Part shown: positions 18,499 to 23,927 of the stretch, piece after piece | Position numbering within the stretch: position 1 is the first letter of the stretch | Layout of the letters: every line of letters starts with the position of its first letter | Assembly (NCBI RefSeq): GCF_001942345.1 | Contig: NZ_MKKI01000008.1 | Location: 1-47,653, forward strand | Origin: Corynebacterium sp. CNJ-954 | GTDB lineage: Bacteria; Actinomycetota; Actinomycetes; Mycobacteriales; Mycobacteriaceae | Reading direction: 5' to 3' | Length of the DNA: 47,653 nucleotides | Program-made: the position numbers and the translations under genes | The notes under the pieces: model-generated | What the model saw: the letters and a program-made list of their open reading frames with translations, nothing else | Database searches by the model: none | Told to the model about the DNA's origin: nothing

Positions 18499-18532
18499 CC
18501 CCGACAGCCTGACCCCGACAGCCTGACCCTGA
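18491..18532. repeat. 14-bp tandem repeat, three units, at the ispE stop
   Basis: CAGCCTGACCCCGA at 18491-18504 and 18505-18518, and CAGCCTGACCCTGA at 18519-18532. The first unit contains the ispE stop codon, so each later unit carries a copy of the TGA. They lie in the leader of the ABC-F gene. Confidence 0.85.
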
Positions 18533-18566
18533 CCGACATCAACCGAGAGGATCCCCCGGAACCGCC

Positions 18567-20417
18567 ATGGCAACACCGGTCAACCTGATCAACCTGGAGA
18601 ACGTAGAGAAGTCCTACGGTCTCAAGACCCTGCTGGACAAGGTCAGCCTGGGGGTGCACTCCGGCGACCGTATCGGTGTCGTCGGCCTGAACGGTGGAGG
18701 CAAGTCCACTCTCCTGCGGATTCTCTCGGGCGCCGACACCGCGGACGCCGGACGGGTGTCGCGCAACAACGACCTGCGCATGGCGCGGGTCTCGCAGGAC
18801 GTCGACCTGGTGGGCGACACCGTCGGAGAGTCGGTCCTGGAACCGTTGGGGCTGCAGACCTTCGAGTGGGCCTCGGATCCACGGGTCCGTGAGGTGCTCC
18901 ACGGACTCGGGGTCGTCGACCTCGGCGAGGACGGCCTGGACACCCCGGTCGCGGGGCTGTCCGGTGGCGAGCGGCGTCGTGTCGGTCTCGCCGCTGCGCT
19001 GGTGCGCGACCTCGACCTGCTGATCCTGGACGAGCCCACGAACCACCTGGATGTCGAGGGTGTGCAGTGGCTGGCGTCCCACCTGCTGTCCCGTCGGTGC
19101 GCACTCATCGTGGTCACCCACGACCGGTGGTTCCTCGACACCGTCGCCAACCACACGTGGGAGGTGCACGACGGTGTCGTCGACGTCTACGAGGGCGGTT
19201 ACAACGACTGGACGTTCGCGCGTGCCGAACGCGCCCGTCAGGCCGATGCCGCCGAGCAGCGCCGGGCCAACCTGGCGCGGAAGGAACTCGCGTGGCTGCG
19301 TCGAGGGGCACCGGCCCGGACCTCGAAGCCGCGGTACCGGATCGAGGCCGCTGAGGCGCTGATCAAGGACGTCCCGGCACCGCGCGACTCCGTGGAGCTG
19401 ATGAGCTTCGCGACGCGCCGCCTGGGCAAGAAGGTCATCGAGCTCGAGGACGCGACCATCACCACCCCGGACGGCCGCCCCCTCGTCGAGGACCTGACCT
19501 GGCGGCTCAACCCCGGTGAGCGCATCGGTCTCGTCGGGGTGAACGGGTCGGGGAAGACCACGCTGCTGCGCACTCTCGCGGGCGAGTATCCGCTGGCCGG
19601 TGGTCGGCGGATCGAGGGCAGGACGGTGAAGATCGGATGGCTGCGTCAGGAACTCGACGACCTCGATCCCACCCGTCGTCTCCTCGATGCGGTCGAGGAC
19701 GTCGCCACCCGGGTACAGATCGGGGACAAGGAGCTCACCGCGTCCCAAATGGCGGAGCGACTCGGCTTCTCCTCCAAACGCCAGCGCACCCCGGTGGGGG
19801 ACCTCTCCGGCGGGGAGCGACGGCGTCTCCAGCTCACGCGGGTACTCATGGCGGAACCGAACGTCCTGCTGCTCGACGAGCCGACCAATGACCTGGACAT
19901 CGACACCCTGCAGGAACTCGAGAGCCTGCTCGACGGGTGGGCAGGCACGCTGGTCGTCATTTCCCACGACCGTTATCTCGTGGAGCGTATCTGTGACTCC
20001 ACCTGGGCGCTCTTCGGGGACGGGAACCTGACGAACCTTCCCGGCGGCATTGCGCAGTATCTCGAACGGCGTGCCGAGCAGGCCGCCGTCGAGAACAGGC
20101 ACACCGGCAACATGGCGCTCGGTGATGCGCCGAGTCCGCAGCAGACTCCGCAGCAGTCCACCGGCCTGTCGGCGCAGGAGGACCGGGCACTGACCAAGGA
20201 ACTCAACGCCCTGGAGCGGCGCATGTCCAAGGTTCAGGCAACGGTCGAGGACCTCAACCAGCGGCTCGCTGCGGCAGCGGCACCGGAGGACGGCAACGTC
20301 GACACCGCCCTGCTGGCTGACCTCGATGCGAAGCTCACCGCGGCGAAGGACGAACACGACGAACTCGAGATGAACTGGCTCGAGGTCGCGGAACGGCGGG
20401 AGACCGGCGGCGCCTGA
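18567..20417 (+). CDS. ABC-F family ATPase (Uup-like)
   Basis: A soluble protein of 616 aa with two ATP-binding cassettes and no membrane domain. Cassette 1: Walker A GLNGGGKSTLL (about 40), signature LSGGERRRVG, Walker B LLILDEPTNHLD. Cassette 2: Walker A GVNGSGKTTLL (about 330), signature LSGGERRRLQ, Walker B VLLLDEPTNDLD. A charged linker between cassettes (RANLARKELAWLRRGAPART) is the P-site tRNA-interaction motif region. The C-terminus (about 540-610, ALTKELNALERRMSKVQATV onward) is a coiled coil like the DNA-binding domain of Uup. ABC-F proteins act on ribosomes; whether this one is a resistance or housekeeping factor cannot be said. It is the conserved neighbour of ispE in corynebacteria. 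Confidence 0.92.
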   Translation: MATPVNLINLENVEKSYGLKTLLDKVSLGVHSGDRIGVVGLNGGGKSTLLRILSGADTADAGRVSRNNDLRMARVSQDVDLVGDTVGESVLEPLGLQTFEWASDPRVREVLHGLGVVDLGEDGLDTPVAGLSGGERRRVGLAAALVRDLDLLILDEPTNHLDVEGVQWLASHLLSRRCALIVVTHDRWFLDTVANHTWEVHDGVVDVYEGGYNDWTFARAERARQADAAEQRRANLARKELAWLRRGAPARTSKPRYRIEAAEALIKDVPAPRDSVELMSFATRRLGKKVIELEDATITTPDGRPLVEDLTWRLNPGERIGLVGVNGSGKTTLLRTLAGEYPLAGGRRIEGRTVKIGWLRQELDDLDPTRRLLDAVEDVATRVQIGDKELTASQMAERLGFSSKRQRTPVGDLSGGERRRLQLTRVLMAEPNVLLLDEPTNDLDIDTLQELESLLDGWAGTLVVISHDRYLVERICDSTWALFGDGNLTNLPGGIAQYLERRAEQAAVENRHTGNMALGDAPSPQQTPQQSTGLSAQEDRALTKELNALERRMSKVQATVEDLNQRLAAAAAPEDGNVDTALLADLDAKLTAAKDEHDELEMNWLEVAERRETGGA

Positions 20418-20423
20418 CCTTGC

Positions 20424-20429
20424 TAGACT
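20424..20429 (+). promoter_or_regulatory. -10 box (TAGACT) of the alpha/beta hydrolase gene
   Basis: TAGACT would place the transcription start near 20437, so the 10-bp repeat array would lie in the 5' untranslated region. Confidence 0.4.
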
Positions 20430-20440
20430 CACTGGACGAC

Positions 20441-20487
20441 ATTGATATGAACTGATGTGAACTGATGTGAACTGACGTGAACTGACG
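20441..20487. repeat. 10-bp tandem repeat (ACTGATGTGA) in the 5' leader
   Basis: Units at 20451-20460 and 20461-20470 are identical; 20471-20480 (ACTGACGTGA) and the flanking 20441-20450 and 20481-20487 are degenerate. The array ends just before GGGAG (20495-20499), the ribosome site of the hydrolase gene. Confidence 0.8.
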
Positions 20488-20507
20488 GACGGACGGGAGC
20501 CGTAGCG

Positions 20508-22331
20508 GTGCAGGATGACTTCCCGGGCGTGATCGTCCGGCAGGACCACAGCAGGACCGGCACCGCCGCTCCGGAGGCTCCGGAGCACACCGGCTTCCTC
20601 CGACGGTTGATGGAGCCCAGCCCCTGGGGGCTCGTCGTCGGCGCACTGATGTTCGCGCTGTCACTGACTCCGTCGCTGCTCACCCGCGACTGGTTGTTCC
20701 AGGGGGTCGCCGCCGGCCTGTCGGCGGCGACCGGTCACCTGATCGGGGTCCTGCTGCAGTGGGTGTGGGTGTTGTGGATCCGCGACCTCGTGGAACCGTT
20801 GGCCACTCTGCTGACGCGTGGACGGTCACTTCCTGCCCGGTGGCGGCCACGACTGCGCATCGCCCTGATTGCCGTGATCGTCGTCGCGCTGCTGGTGTGG
20901 ATCCTTTTCGCGGTGCGGTGGCAGCAGGAGATCGCCGACATCATGGGGGACGAGGCGTACTCCGCCGGGGAGTTCCTCAAGGTGCTTCCTGTCGGGCTGC
21001 TGCTCTGGGTGGGTATCTACCTGGTGGGCAAGGTGGTGGTGCGCGGGACGGTGCTGCTCGCCCGCGCCGTCCCGGGACAGCACACCCGGTACGGCCTGAA
21101 GCTGCTCGTGTCGTGGGCCGTCGTCGGTCTGGTGACCGTCTTCGTGGCGGACCAGGTGCTCCCCGGCACGATTCTGCGGGTCAGCGAGCGGATTTTCTCC
21201 GTGCGTGACCAGGAGATCCGTGAGGACCTGGTCCGCCCCCACGTCAGCGAGCGGAGCGGCGGCCCCGGTTCACTCAACGAGTGGGAGGACCTGGGCGCCT
21301 ACGGCACACGGTTCACTGCGCTGGGGTTGTACAAGGACCAGCTCGAAGAGCTCACTGGCAGGGACTCGGAGGAGCCGATCCGGGTCTACTCGGGACTGAG
21401 CAACGGTGACACAGATCGCGAACGCGCGCTCAACGTCGTTGATGAGCTGGAGCGGACGAATGCCCAGGACCGCCAGGCGCTGATGATTGCCCCGACGACG
21501 GGAACAGGATGGGTGAACCCCACGGCAGCGCAGGCGTTTGAGCTGATGTTCGACGGTGACACCGCCATCGCCGCCGACCAGTATTCGTACCTGCCCAGTG
21601 CGATCCAGTTCATCACGGACCGGAACCGGGTGCGTGAGGCGGGCAAGGAGCTGATCTCCACGGTGGCTGAGTGGTGGAACAGGCTCCCGGAGGACAACCG
21701 TCCGAAGCTCTACGTGTACGGGGAGTCCCTGGGCACCACCGCCGGTGAGGGAGGGTTCTCCGGTATCCGCGACATCGCTTCAACGGTGGACGGTGTGCTG
21801 TGGCTCGGTCCACCGAACAGCAATGAGCTGTGGCGGGATTTCGTGTCGCGACGGGACCCGGGTACCCGTGAGGTTGACCCGGAGTACTCGGGTGGCATGA
21901 TGGTGCGTTTCGCCGAGAACTCGGAACAGATCCAGAAGTGGATCGAGGACCCTGAGGACGGCGGGACTCCCTGGGGTGGCAGTCGTGTGCTCTACGTCCA
22001 GCACCCGTCGGATCCGGTGGTGTGGTGGTCGCCGAATCTGCTGTTCCGCGAACCTGACTGGTTGAAGGAGCCGCCGGGCTTCGACCGTTCGCCGACGATG
22101 CGGTGGATGCCGATCGTCACGTTCTGGCAGGTGACTCTGGACCTTCCGCGTGCGGGGAACGTCCCCAACGGGCACGGTCACAACTACGGCACCTCCGTGT
22201 TGGACGGCCTGGTTGCGGTGGCGGGGGAGGACCGGTTCTCGGTGGAGGACGTGGAGAAGCTGCGTGGGGAGTTGGACGTGGCCATGGAGAACCAGGGGCC
22301 GGAGAAGGAGGTCGGCGTCGACAACGGGTGA
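20508..22331 (+). CDS. Membrane-anchored alpha/beta hydrolase (Abhydrolase_9 type)
   Basis: A 607-aa protein. The first 230 residues hold about four membrane segments (LVVGALMFALSLTPSLLTRD, GVAAGLSAATGHLIGVLLQW, IALIAVIVVALLVWILFAVR, GLKLLVSWAVVGLVTVFVAD). The C-terminal half is a hydrolase domain with the nucleophile elbow YVYGESLGTTAGEGGFSG (Ser in GESLG), IRVYSGLSNGDTDRERA and VLYVQHPSDPVVWWSP (Asp). The terminal His is probably in NVPNGHGHNYGTSVL. This two-part architecture is widespread in mycolic-acid bacteria with unknown substrate, possibly envelope lipid. GTG start at 20508, eight bases after GGGAG. It is the last gene before the small-peptide array. Confidence 0.85.
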   Translation: MQDDFPGVIVRQDHSRTGTAAPEAPEHTGFLRRLMEPSPWGLVVGALMFALSLTPSLLTRDWLFQGVAAGLSAATGHLIGVLLQWVWVLWIRDLVEPLATLLTRGRSLPARWRPRLRIALIAVIVVALLVWILFAVRWQQEIADIMGDEAYSAGEFLKVLPVGLLLWVGIYLVGKVVVRGTVLLARAVPGQHTRYGLKLLVSWAVVGLVTVFVADQVLPGTILRVSERIFSVRDQEIREDLVRPHVSERSGGPGSLNEWEDLGAYGTRFTALGLYKDQLEELTGRDSEEPIRVYSGLSNGDTDRERALNVVDELERTNAQDRQALMIAPTTGTGWVNPTAAQAFELMFDGDTAIAADQYSYLPSAIQFITDRNRVREAGKELISTVAEWWNRLPEDNRPKLYVYGESLGTTAGEGGFSGIRDIASTVDGVLWLGPPNSNELWRDFVSRRDPGTREVDPEYSGGMMVRFAENSEQIQKWIEDPEDGGTPWGGSRVLYVQHPSDPVVWWSPNLLFREPDWLKEPPGFDRSPTMRWMPIVTFWQVTLDLPRAGNVPNGHGHNYGTSVLDGLVAVAGEDRFSVEDVEKLRGELDVAMENQGPEKEVGVDNG

Positions 22332-22424
22332 TGCGCGGGTGTGGTCCCCGTCATGCGTAGGGTGGCCCAGAACATGTGAAGGGCCTAACATGGCCGGTGC
22401 GGGGAGTGGATGGCCCCGGCACCA

Positions 22425-22445
22425 GATACACATCGATCATGTATC
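22425..22445. promoter_or_regulatory. GATACA-N9-TGTATC palindrome, copy 1
   Basis: Six-base perfect arms around CATCGATCA. The same arms and the core TCGATCA recur at 23252-23272, 239-243 bases before the respective peptide start codons. Operator or RNA hairpin; nature unknown. Confidence 0.55.
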
Positions 22446-22461
22446 ACCTCTGGTTGAAGCG

Positions 22462-22505
22462 CCCTACGGTTCTCATACGGTGGACCGTGGGGTGCTTTGC
22501 TTTTT
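22462..22505 (+). terminator. Possible terminator/attenuator hairpin upstream of peptide gene 1
   Basis: Stem CCCTACGGT (22462-22470) / ACCGTGGGG (22484-22492), then TGCTTTGCTTTTTC. It could end transcription from 20508 or from the TAACAT promoter. Confidence 0.5.
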
Positions 22506-22539
22506 CTTCGCTGTTCATGGGGTGTGGCCTGTGAATATC

Positions 22540-22565
22540 TAACCCCGTCTCAGGGTGGGTAGTAT
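22540..22565. promoter_or_regulatory. C-tract/G-tract inverted repeat and -10 (TAGTAT) of peptide gene 1
   Basis: TAACCCC, six bases, then GGGTGGGTA, running into TAGTAT at 22560-22565. This is the weakest of four such sites in the region. The -10-like hexamer lies 108 bases before the ATG. The shape resembles CsoR-family operators (TACCC...GGGTA). Confidence 0.45.
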
Positions 22566-22667
22566 CTGTTGCCTAACGGTCTGGGGGTCGGGATCGGTAG
22601 TGTGCATGGTGTGGCGCGGAGGTTGCGTGCCGCAGGTACTTGTATTCAGACTGAAAGGACGATCACC

Positions 22668-22757
22668 ATGATCGAGACCATCCAGGACATCATCGACACC
22701 GTTTCCACCGCTCTCGTGGACGTCTTCAACGCCATCGTTTCCTCCGTCAACGAGTAA
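22668..22757 (+). CDS. Small acidic amphipathic peptide, copy 1 (29 aa)
   Basis: Starts MIETIQDIIDTVSTALVDVF and ends NAIVSSVNE. Hydrophobic residues repeat every three to four positions (I2, I5, I9, V12, L16, F20, I23, V27), giving an amphipathic helix over the whole length. Acidic residues E3, D7, D10, D18 and E29, with no Lys, Arg or His, give a net charge of about -5. No signal peptide. The ATG follows AAAGGA by nine bases; a longer in-frame start (TTG 22569) lacks conservation with copy 3. Own terminator at 22788. Related copies at 22938 and 23491. Size, acidity, and lack of signal recall corynebacterial PorA/PorH mini-porins and phenol-soluble modulins, but I recognise no family member; function is inferred only. 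Confidence 0.8.
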   Translation: MIETIQDIIDTVSTALVDVFNAIVSSVNE

Positions 22758-22787
22758 ACGATGCTCGCTGCGTGAGCGGCGATGCCG

Positions 22788-22816
22788 GCCCCCGCACCTC
22801 AGTGCGGGGGCTTTTT
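22788..22816 (+). terminator. Rho-independent terminator of peptide gene 1
   Basis: Perfect 10-bp stem GCCCCCGCAC (22788-22797) / GTGCGGGGGC (22802-22811), loop CTCA, followed by TTTTT. Nearly the same sequence follows peptide gene 3. Confidence 0.92.
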
Positions 22817-22823
22817 ATGTGAC

Positions 22824-22841
22824 TACCCCCGGGGGTAAATA
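22824..22841. promoter_or_regulatory. TACCCCCGGGGGTA palindrome and -10 (TAAATA) of peptide gene 2
   Basis: A perfect 14-bp palindrome at 22824-22837 that overlaps TAAATA (22836-22841), a -10-like hexamer 102 bases before the ATG at 22938. The palindrome has the form of a CsoR-type (copper, nickel, sulfide or formaldehyde sensing) operator. Confidence 0.55.
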
Positions 22842-22937
22842 CGTTCGTTATGGTAACTACCCGTCTCTGTCGTTGTAACGTACGTCTCGTGACAGGAACA
22901 CCCGTCGCACCCCATCGCGCTTCTCAAGGAGATCACC

Positions 22938-23033
22938 ATGATCGAGACCATTCAGGACATCATCGACACCGTCTTTACCGCCATTGCCGTCGTTGCCGTC
23001 AACGTCGTCAGCTCCCTGCAGGGCGCCCGGTAG
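22938..23033 (+). CDS. Small amphipathic peptide, copy 2 (31 aa)
   Basis: Starts MIETIQDIIDTVFTAIAVVA and ends VNVVSSLQGAR. The first 12 residues equal copy 1 and the nucleotide identity extends upstream through GATCACCATG. The C-terminal half is more hydrophobic and the charge is about -2, with a C-terminal Arg, so this copy has diverged. The ribosome site AAGGAG (six bases before the ATG) is the best of the three. It carries its own UUCG-loop terminator. Being only 31 codons long, it is easily missed by gene finders. Confidence 0.78.
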   Translation: MIETIQDIIDTVFTAIAVVAVNVVSSLQGAR

Positions 23034-23049
23034 TTTTCAGACGCTCATC

Positions 23050-23076
23050 GCCCCCGTACTTCGGTGCGGGGGCTTT
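23050..23076 (+). terminator. Rho-independent terminator of peptide gene 2
   Basis: Stem GCCCCCGTAC (23050-23059) / GTGCGGGGGC (23064-23073) with one T-G pair and a stable TTCG loop, followed by TTTCT. Confidence 0.88.
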
Positions 23077-23090
23077 CTGCGGTCGACGGA

Positions 23091-23110
23091 GAACTATTGC
23101 GAACTATTGC
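23091..23110. repeat. Perfect 10-bp direct repeat GAACTATTGC x2
   Basis: Two adjacent identical 10-mers, AT-richer than the surroundings, shortly after the terminator of peptide gene 2. Confidence 0.75.
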
Positions 23111-23165
23111 CTGACGCTTCGCCGGCGCACAGTAGGGCTGAATTGCTTCGAAGGTCGGCCGATCG

Positions 23166-23179
23166 TACCCCCGGGGGTG
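23166..23179. promoter_or_regulatory. ACCCCCGGGGGT palindrome upstream of peptide gene 3
   Basis: Perfect 12-bp palindrome at 23167-23178, 29 bases before the GATAAT hexamer at 23208-23213. Same core as the site at 22824. Confidence 0.5.
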
Positions 23180-23251
23180 TGGCGATTCGGAGGGACATTT
23201 TCAGGGGGATAATGTTCTAGGTGCAGGGGACCTGGATGGCCCCCGCGCAAC

Positions 23252-23272
23252 GATACAACTCGATCATGTATC
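23252..23272. promoter_or_regulatory. GATACA-N9-TGTATC palindrome, copy 2
   Basis: Same arms and TCGATCA core as at 22425-22445; both are preceded by GGATGGCCCC and followed by a CCT-containing stretch. Lies 239 bases before the ATG of peptide gene 3. Confidence 0.55.
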
Positions 23273-23287
23273 GCCTTTCTGGGTAGG

Positions 23288-23324
23288 CGCACATCACGAT
23301 CCGCAACGGCGGAACGGATGTGCG
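23288..23324. terminator. Compound hairpin upstream of peptide gene 3
   Basis: Outer stem CGCACATC / GATGTGCG (8 bp, perfect), inner stem TCCGC / GCGGA with loop AACG, separated by a 4x3 internal loop. Followed by TCTATTCGTGTTTAT. Terminator, attenuator or structured RNA. Confidence 0.5.
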
Positions 23325-23367
23325 TCTATTCGTGTTTATGCTCCTGACCTGCCGATATAAGTTGCTC

Positions 23368-23392
23368 TAACCCATATGGGGGTAGGTAATAT
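23368..23392. promoter_or_regulatory. TAACCCATATGGGGGTA repeat and -10 (TAATAT) of peptide gene 3
   Basis: Inverted repeat 23368-23384 immediately followed by TAATAT at 23387-23392, 104 bases before the ATG at 23491. Same arrangement as in front of peptide genes 1 and 2. Confidence 0.55.
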
Positions 23393-23490
23393 CCTTGTGT
23401 AACGTTTCTTATCCCCCCACCGGTATGGTCCATCGTGCGGCTCAGAACACTGGGGCGCGAAACCAAACTTCTATCGAAGGGAAGATCATC

Positions 23491-23580
23491 ATGATCGAGA
23501 CCATTCAGCAGATCATCTCCACCGTTGCTACCGCTATCACCGACGTCTTCGGTGCCATCGTTTCCTCCATCAACGAGTAA
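23491..23580 (+). CDS. Small acidic amphipathic peptide, copy 3 (29 aa)
   Basis: Starts MIETIQQIISTVATAITDVF and ends GAIVSSINE. Compared with copy 1 it keeps every hydrophobic-face position but changes D7 to Q and D10 to S, so the charge falls to about -3. Conservation of the hydrophobic spacing with free change of polar residues argues for selection on an amphipathic helix. Ribosome site AAGGGA is eight bases before the ATG. The 3' flank (GATGCTCGCTGC, then TGAGCGGCGATGCCGGCCCC) is nearly identical to that of copy 1, showing that gene plus terminator was duplicated. Serines are present at comparable places (SS near the end), possible O-acylation sites by analogy to PorA, but this is conjecture. 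Confidence 0.8.
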   Translation: MIETIQQIISTVATAITDVFGAIVSSINE

Positions 23581-23610
23581 ATGATGCTCGCTGCATGAGC
23601 GGCGATGCCG

Positions 23611-23640
23611 GCCCCCGCACTTCGGTGCCGGGGGCTTTTT
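23611..23640 (+). terminator. Rho-independent terminator of peptide gene 3
   Basis: Stem GCCCCCGCAC (23611-23620), loop TTCG, GTGCCGGGGGC (23625-23635) with one bulged C, then TTTTT. Confidence 0.9.
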
Positions 23641-23927
23641 GCATTCAAGGAACGGATGGGCCTGTCAACGGCGGGGCTTCAGGGGTTGTTCGGTCCGGAG
23701 GGGGTGGTCGCGTGTGGGCGGGGATGAACAGCGGTCACGTGAGAACGATTTTCGGTAGTATCGGAGAAGCGCCTCCAGTCCCATGGGAGCGCTCTGTGGA
23801 ACGTTCCTGGTGTCAGCCGACTCTTGCACCAGGAACGGTGCGGTGGCTCGCCCAGTGTGGCCTCCGGCACCGGGTCCCCATCGCCGGCGTGACGATGGGG
23901 ACTCTTGCTGTACGGCGACCGCCGATT
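23641..23927. other. Intergenic region with two perfect inverted repeats
   Basis: No gene is supported. It contains an 11-bp perfect inverted repeat CGTTCCTGGTG (23802-23812) / CACCAGGAACG (23827-23837) with a 14-nt loop and a 10-bp perfect repeat GTCCCCATCG (23874-23883) / CGATGGGGAC (23893-23902) with a 9-nt loop. Neither has a strong T-tract. They could end transcription between the convergent peptide gene 3 and the nuclease-like gene, or belong to a small RNA. Confidence 0.55.

Larger units (their letters stand above)
22332..22667 (+). other. Intergenic leader of peptide gene 1: promoters, stem-loops, palindrome
   Basis: No conventional gene. It contains in order: a TAACAT hexamer (22386-22391, possible upstream -10), an imperfect GGTGC-GGGG / CCCCGGCACC stem, the GATACA palindrome (22425-22445), a 9-bp stem with one G-T pair (CCCTACGGT 22462-22470 / ACCGTGGGG 22484-22492) followed by T-rich sequence, a C-tract/G-tract inverted repeat next to TAGTAT (22560-22565), and about 100 nt of leader. 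A tiny frame starting at the ATG in GGATGGCCCC (15 codons) is possible but weak. Confidence 0.6.
23034..23490 (+). other. Intergenic region between peptide genes 2 and 3
   Basis: 457 bases without a conventional gene. In order: terminator of gene 2; a perfect direct repeat GAACTATTGC at 23091-23100 and 23101-23110; ACCCCCGGGGGT (23167-23178); GATAAT (23208-23213, a good -10 hexamer); a GGGG/CCCC stem and the GATACA palindrome (23252-23272); a compound hairpin 23288-23324; the C-tract/G-tract repeat with TAATAT (23368-23392); then about 98 bases of leader to the ATG. A short transcript from GATAAT to the compound hairpin is possible. Confidence 0.55.

Noticed and set aside
18051..20588. 845-codon reverse frame across ispE and the ABC-F gene
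   Set aside because: It crosses two well-supported forward genes and a promoter; no motif is recognisable.
22569..22757. A longer reading frame (62 aa) upstream of peptide copy 1, and a similar 61-aa frame upstream of copy 3
   Set aside because: The upstream extensions are not similar between copies, use weak start codons or none with a ribosome site, and the conserved ATG has a clear Shine-Dalgarno sequence in all three copies.
22425..23272. CRISPR-like repeats in the peptide array
   Set aside because: Repeats are few, unevenly spaced, palindromic, and associated with promoters and genes; no cas genes are present.
22668..23580. Leaderless bacteriocin interpretation of the small peptides
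   Set aside because: Those peptides are normally strongly cationic and accompanied by immunity or export genes; these are acidic and no such genes adjoin. Kept only as a remote possibility.
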